From positions 992,001-1,056,000 of the forward strand of contig NZ_MZXV01000013.1 in the NCBI RefSeq assembly GCF_003253745.1: a stretch of 64,000 bases of DNA. The letters are read 5' to 3'. Shown one piece after another: positions 60,308-64,000 of the stretch. Numbering within the stretch: the first letter of the stretch is position 1; each line of letters begins with the position of its first letter. The notes under the pieces were generated by a model. That model did not search any database, was not told the origin of the DNA, and saw nothing but the letters and a program-made list of their open reading frames with translations. The stretch comes from Mesorhizobium kowhaii (GTDB taxonomy: Bacteria > Pseudomonadota > Alphaproteobacteria > Rhizobiales > Rhizobiaceae). The position numbers were made by a program, and so were the translations under genes.

Positions 60308-61168
60308 ATGAAGCGTTCCATCCCTTTCGAGATATTCCGTTACGCCGCTATCTTCGCGGCGATGGCGGTGACGCTGGTGCCGATCCTGTGGATGGTGTCG
60401 ATGGCGTTCAAGCCGATCGCCGAATGGTCGGCGACCGGAGCCGACCTGACATGGTGGCCGAAGAACCCGACGCTCAGCAATTTCCGTTTCGTCTTCGGCG
60501 ACTCCACCAACAACCTGATCGTCGCGCTCGACCGCACCGCTCTGAAGCCGATCGCCTCGTCGCTCTTGTCGGCGGTGTTCGGCACGGTGATCTCGATGTC
60601 GGCGGGCACTGCCGCCGCCTACGGCCTGTCGCGTTTCGGCTCCGGCCAGAACCTGCCGCTGGCGCTGATCCAGCTCAGGCTGTTTCCGCCGATGGCGGTC
60701 ATGATCCCGGTGATGATCATGTGGTCCTTCCTCAATTTCACCGACAGCTGGTGGGGGCTGTCTCTGATCTATGGCATCGTAACCTTGCCTTTCGCCTTCT
60801 GGCTGATGAAAACCTTCTTCGACGACATGCCGCGCGAGATCGAGGAGGCAGCACTTGTCGAGGGCTGTTCGCGGCTGCGCGTCTTCACCCGCATCACGCT
60901 GCCGATGATGCGCGCGCCGCTCGCCAGTGCCGCGCTGTTCGTCTTCATCCTCAACTGGTCGGACTATCTGATCGCGCTGCTTTTGACGACGCGCGAATGG
61001 GTGACGATCCCGGTCTACATGGCTTCGCTGTCGTCCTCGATGACCGGGCAGCTCTATGGCGCCAAGGCAGCCCTTGGCCTCATCGCCGCCGTGCCGCCTG
61101 TCATCATGGGCATCGCCATCCAGCGCCATCTGGTGCGCGGGCTGACTTTCGGGGCGCTCAAGCAATGA
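60308..61168 (+). CDS. ABC transporter permease, MalG-like
   Basis: 286 residues with six helices, EAA loop [20 protein letters not shown] then [10 protein letters not shown]. It precedes the MalF-like gene, the reverse of the usual malF-malG order. Stop overlaps the next start (CAATGAG). Confidence 0.92.
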   Translation: MKRSIPFEIFRYAAIFAAMAVTLVPILWMVSMAFKPIAEWSATGADLTWWPKNPTLSNFRFVFGDSTNNLIVALDRTALKPIASSLLSAVFGTVISMSAGTAAAYGLSRFGSGQNLPLALIQLRLFPPMAVMIPVMIMWSFLNFTDSWWGLSLIYGIVTLPFAFWLMKTFFDDMPREIEEAALVEGCSRLRVFTRITLPMMRAPLASAALFVFILNWSDYLIALLLTTREWVTIPVYMASLSSSMTGQLYGAKAALGLIAAVPPVIMGIAIQRHLVRGLTFGALKQ

Positions 61169-62124
61169 GCGCGGTGATGGCGACGATTTCAGAGGACGCG
61201 ATGAAAACCGCCCAGGCAAGACCGGACCTGCGCGACGAAGGGGCAAGGCTCGGCTTCCGGTTGACGCTGCCGGCGCAGATCCTCGTGCTGTTCATCTCGG
61301 CCTTCCCGCTGTTGATGCAGCTCTACATCAGCGTCACCGACTGGTCGCCGCTGTCGGGCCTTGGTTGGTGGAACGCCTGGTCGCTGTGGAACAACTTCGC
61401 CAACTACACCGACCTTGCCGCCGACGCGCGCTTCTGGAGCGCACTGAAGCGTACGGCCATCGTCATGATCGTCTGCGTGCCGGCGGAATTCCTGCTCGGG
61501 CTGGCGCTGGCGACGCTGTTTGCCGACGATTTTCCCGGCAAGCGCATCTTCTACTCGATCCTGCTGATGCCGATGATGGTGGTGCCGGCGGTGGCCGGCT
61601 ACATGTTCTTCATGCTGTTCCAGTCGGGCGGACCGGTGAACGATATCCTGTCGTCGCTCACCGGCTCTCCCGTCACCATTGCCTGGCTGTCGGATCCGAC
61701 GCTGGCGCTGTTTGCGGTCATGGTCGCCGACATCTGGCAGTGGACGCCGCTGATGTTCCTCATCTTGCTTGCCGGTCTGGTCGGCGTGCCGGAGGATCAG
61801 ATCAAGGCGGCGACGCTGCTCGGCGCCAATCCGTGGCAGCGCTTCGTCACCATCGTGCTGCCGAAGATGAAGATGATCATCATCATCGCGCTGGCGATCC
61901 GGGTGATCGAGAACTTCAAGATCTTCGACACGCTCTACATCATGACCGGCGGCGGCCCCGGCGTCGCCACCGAGACCATCTCCGTCTACATCTACAAGCT
62001 CACCACGCAGGACCTGATCTGGGGCTATGTGGCGGCAATCGCGCTGGCCATATTGATCGTGCTGTCGATCGTCGCGGTGTTGGCCATGAGGCGCATGGCG
62101 CGGTCGCGCGAGGTGCCGGCATGA
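61165..62124 (+). CDS. ABC transporter permease, MalF-like
   Basis: 319 residues, six helices, EAA loop [20 protein letters not shown] then TIVLPKMKM. Start overlaps the previous stop by four bases and its stop overlaps the first ATPase start. Forms the channel with the preceding permease. Confidence 0.92.
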   Translation: MSAVMATISEDAMKTAQARPDLRDEGARLGFRLTLPAQILVLFISAFPLLMQLYISVTDWSPLSGLGWWNAWSLWNNFANYTDLAADARFWSALKRTAIVMIVCVPAEFLLGLALATLFADDFPGKRIFYSILLMPMMVVPAVAGYMFFMLFQSGGPVNDILSSLTGSPVTIAWLSDPTLALFAVMVADIWQWTPLMFLILLAGLVGVPEDQIKAATLLGANPWQRFVTIVLPKMKMIIIIALAIRVIENFKIFDTLYIMTGGGPGVATETISVYIYKLTTQDLIWGYVAAIALAILIVLSIVAVLAMRRMARSREVPA

Positions 62125-63212
62125 GTGCGATCCACTTGCAGAGCCTGGTCAAGAAGTTCGGCGACTTCACTGCGCTGAAGACGATGGATCTTGCCATATC
62201 GGACGGCGAGTTCATGGCACTGCTCGGGCCGTCAGGCTGCGGCAAATCGACGACGATGAACATGATCGCCGGCATGGAGGAGCCGACCGGCGGCAAGATC
62301 CTGTTCGGCGAGCGCGACATGGCCGGGGTGCCGATGGGGCGGCGCGGCGTCGGCTTCGTCTTCCAGAACTATGCCATCTTCACCCATATGACGGTGCGCC
62401 AGAACCTCGCCTACGGGCCGAAGATGCGTGGTGCCGCGAAGGCCGAGATCGATCGCCGCGTCGGCGCCATTGCCGAGATGCTGCAGCTGACGCCGCTGCT
62501 CGACCGCAAGGCCGATCGGCTGTCGGTCAACATATTGCAGCGGGTGGCAATCGGCCGCTCGGCGATCATGGAGCCGGCGATCTTCCTGCTCGACGAGCCG
62601 CTGTCCAATGTCGACGCCGCTTTCCGGGCCGTCATGCGCACCGAACTGAAGCAACTGCAGCGCCAGTTCAGGCAGACGATGGTTTATGTCACCCACGACC
62701 AGCTCGAGGCGATGACCATGGCCGACCGCATCGCTGTCATGGATCACGGCGTGCTGCAGCAAGTCGGCACGCCGCTCGAGGTTTATAACGATCCAGCCAA
62801 TGTCTTCGTCGCTCGCTTCATAGGCGCGCCGGGCATGAACCTGCTCAAGGGCAGGCCGGCGGAGAGCGACCGTGGGCTGGTCGTCGATCTCGGGCCGTTG
62901 GGCATCACCCCGCGGCTGCCGGACGCGCTCGCGGCGGCCTTGCGTGGCGCGCGCGGCGAGGTGCTTTACGGATTTCGGCCCGAACAGGCGACGCTTGTGC
63001 AAGATGGGCGGGGCCTCGCCATGCCGGTGAGCTTCGTCGAACGGATCGGTGCGCGCACCATCGTTCATCTCGGCGAGGGCGAAAGCGCGGTAAAGACGGT
63101 GTTCGACAATGATGTCGGCCTGGCGATCGGCGACATCGCTGTCGTCGCTCCCGCCGCATCGTCGGTGCGTATCTTCGACGCCGCGACCGGCCTTGCGATC
63201 AAGGCAGGTTAA
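62121..63212 (+). CDS. ABC transporter ATPase 1 with degenerate signature motif
   Basis: 363 residues. Walker A GPSGCGKST (36-44) and Walker B FLLDEP (Asp158, Glu159) are canonical, but the ABC signature LSGGQ is replaced by LSVNI (134-138), followed by a normal QRVAIGRS. A TOBE-like C-terminus (about 270-350) with GFRPEQATLV is present. It supplies an ATP-binding Walker site but a defective signature, so it must work with ATPase 2, which has the opposite defects. It starts at ATG 62121, coupled to the permease. Confidence 0.9.
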   Translation: MSAIHLQSLVKKFGDFTALKTMDLAISDGEFMALLGPSGCGKSTTMNMIAGMEEPTGGKILFGERDMAGVPMGRRGVGFVFQNYAIFTHMTVRQNLAYGPKMRGAAKAEIDRRVGAIAEMLQLTPLLDRKADRLSVNILQRVAIGRSAIMEPAIFLLDEPLSNVDAAFRAVMRTELKQLQRQFRQTMVYVTHDQLEAMTMADRIAVMDHGVLQQVGTPLEVYNDPANVFVARFIGAPGMNLLKGRPAESDRGLVVDLGPLGITPRLPDALAAALRGARGEVLYGFRPEQATLVQDGRGLAMPVSFVERIGARTIVHLGEGESAVKTVFDNDVGLAIGDIAVVAPAASSVRIFDAATGLAIKAG

Positions 63213-63213
63213 G

Positions 63214-64000
63214 ATGGCCGATATCGTCTTCCGCAATGTGACCAAGCGCTACGGCAAGACACTCGCTGTCGATGACGCCTCGTTCACGGTCAACGACAAC
63301 GAGTTCTTCTGCTTCTTTGGTCCGCCGCTGTCGGGCAAGTCGACAATCCTGCGCCTGGTGCTCGGGCTGGAGACGCCTGACACCGGCGAAATCTTGATCG
63401 GCGGCAAGCCGGTCAACACGGTGTCGCCGGCCGAGCGCAACGTGGCGATGGTGTTCCAGAACCTGGCGCTGTTCCCGCACATGAGCGCGCTCGACAATGT
63501 CCGCTTCCCCCTGGTTGAACGCAGGGTCGCCGAGCTCGAGATCAAAAGGCGGGTCGCCGACGTCGCGGCGAAACTGCATATCGGCCATATCCTGCACAAG
63601 CCGCCGGCGCAGCTTTCGGGCGGCGAGCGGCAGCGCGTGGCGATTGCCCGCGCACTGGTGCGCGACCCCAATGCGTACCTGATGGACGATCCGATCTCGG
63701 CGCTCGACGCCAGACTGCGCGAGGAGACGCGCGTCGAGCTGAAGCGCATCCAGCGCGAGCTTGGCAAGACGCTGATCTATGTGACGCACGACCAGGAAGA
63801 AGCGATGTCGGTCGCCGACCGCATCGCCATCCTAGAGGACGGGAGGATCAGGCAGATCGGCGCCCCGGCCGAGATCTATGACCGCCCGGCCAGCACCTAT
63901 GTGGCGCGGCTGCTCGGCTCGCCGATGATGAACATCCTGAGGTCAGTGCGCGGCGAGGGCGGCGTCGAAGCGGCCGAAGGCACGATCCGCATTGCCGACA
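63214..64000 (+). CDS. ABC transporter ATPase 2 (partial, runs off the window)
   Basis: 262 codons visible. Signature LSGGE (134-138) is canonical, but the Walker A is GPPLSGKST (36-44) and the catalytic glutamate after Walker B is Asp (LMDDP, Asp158-Asp159). Switch THDQEEAM is normal. The pair therefore has one consensus and one degenerate ATP site. One base separates it from the preceding stop (TAAGATG). Confidence 0.9.
   Translation, partial: MADIVFRNVTKRYGKTLAVDDASFTVNDNEFFCFFGPPLSGKSTILRLVLGLETPDTGEILIGGKPVNTVSPAERNVAMVFQNLALFPHMSALDNVRFPLVERRVAELEIKRRVADVAAKLHIGHILHKPPAQLSGGERQRVAIARALVRDPNAYLMDDPISALDARLREETRVELKRIQRELGKTLIYVTHDQEEAMSVADRIAILEDGRIRQIGAPAEIYDRPASTYVARLLGSPMMNILRSVRGEGGVEAAEGTIRIAD

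Overview
The window looks like chromosomal DNA of a Mesorhizobium-like alphaproteobacterium (Rhizobiales). It is GC-rich, carries several DUF982, DUF1236, DUF3606 and DUF3309 genes, has many 'RPANDN'-type small proteins, HWE and HisKA_2 histidine kinases, rhizobial palindromic intergenic repeats, and a dense set of ABC importers with GntR/LacI regulators. Identifications come from reading the sequence and remembered family motifs only; no database search was run.

Layout. 1-11.7 kb: a selenium-binding-protein (methanethiol oxidase family) gene cut by the left edge, divergent from a SARP-type regulator fused to an alpha/beta hydrolase and a second hydrolase; an aldo/keto reductase; then a run of small, mostly Rhizobiales-restricted genes (DUF1236, PilZ, DnaJ-domain, small membrane proteins). 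11.76-26.56 kb: an integrated phage-derived element bounded by a 53-bp direct repeat. The right copy is the 3' part of an intact tRNA-Gln(TTG). The element has integrase, an excisionase-like HTH, replication gene, terminase small and large subunits, a tail-tip-like protein and a right-hand accessory region with an XRE repressor and twin operators. I find no portal, capsid, protease or tape-measure gene, so it resembles a satellite or a strongly reduced prophage. 26.6-33 kb: tandemly duplicated secreted Cys-rich proteins, a CCHC zinc-knuckle protein, an HWE kinase, GFA, VOC and DoxX proteins, DUF982 genes (one frameshifted), and two tandem promoter-sRNA-terminator modules. 33.4-37.2 kb: a second, decayed prophage: terminase genes, with the large subunit split by a palindromic element and its 3' half fused to an endolysin C-terminus, followed by a holin/spanin lysis cassette.

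37.6-48.4 kb is ordinary chromosome: GT-C glycosyltransferase, MsrA, SDR plus divergent LysR, an isoprenylcysteine-methyltransferase-like protein, a flavin-type oxidase, a HisKA_2 kinase and small proteins. 48.6-57.2 kb is one catabolic locus: GntR regulator, ADP-ribosylglycohydrolase, PfkB kinase, a Pot-type ABC importer and a two-subunit aconitase X. 57.2-64 kb is a LacI-regulated sugar-type ABC importer whose two ATPases are complementarily degenerate; the second ATPase runs off the right edge.

The signals I rate highest are the capsid-less tRNA-Gln element, a duplicated triple-hairpin RNA motif inside it (about 23.5 and 23.9 kb), the duplicated sRNA modules at 32.9-33.2 kb, the ARH/PfkB/Pot/AcnX locus, the asymmetric ABC ATPase pair, and the terminase-endolysin chimera.
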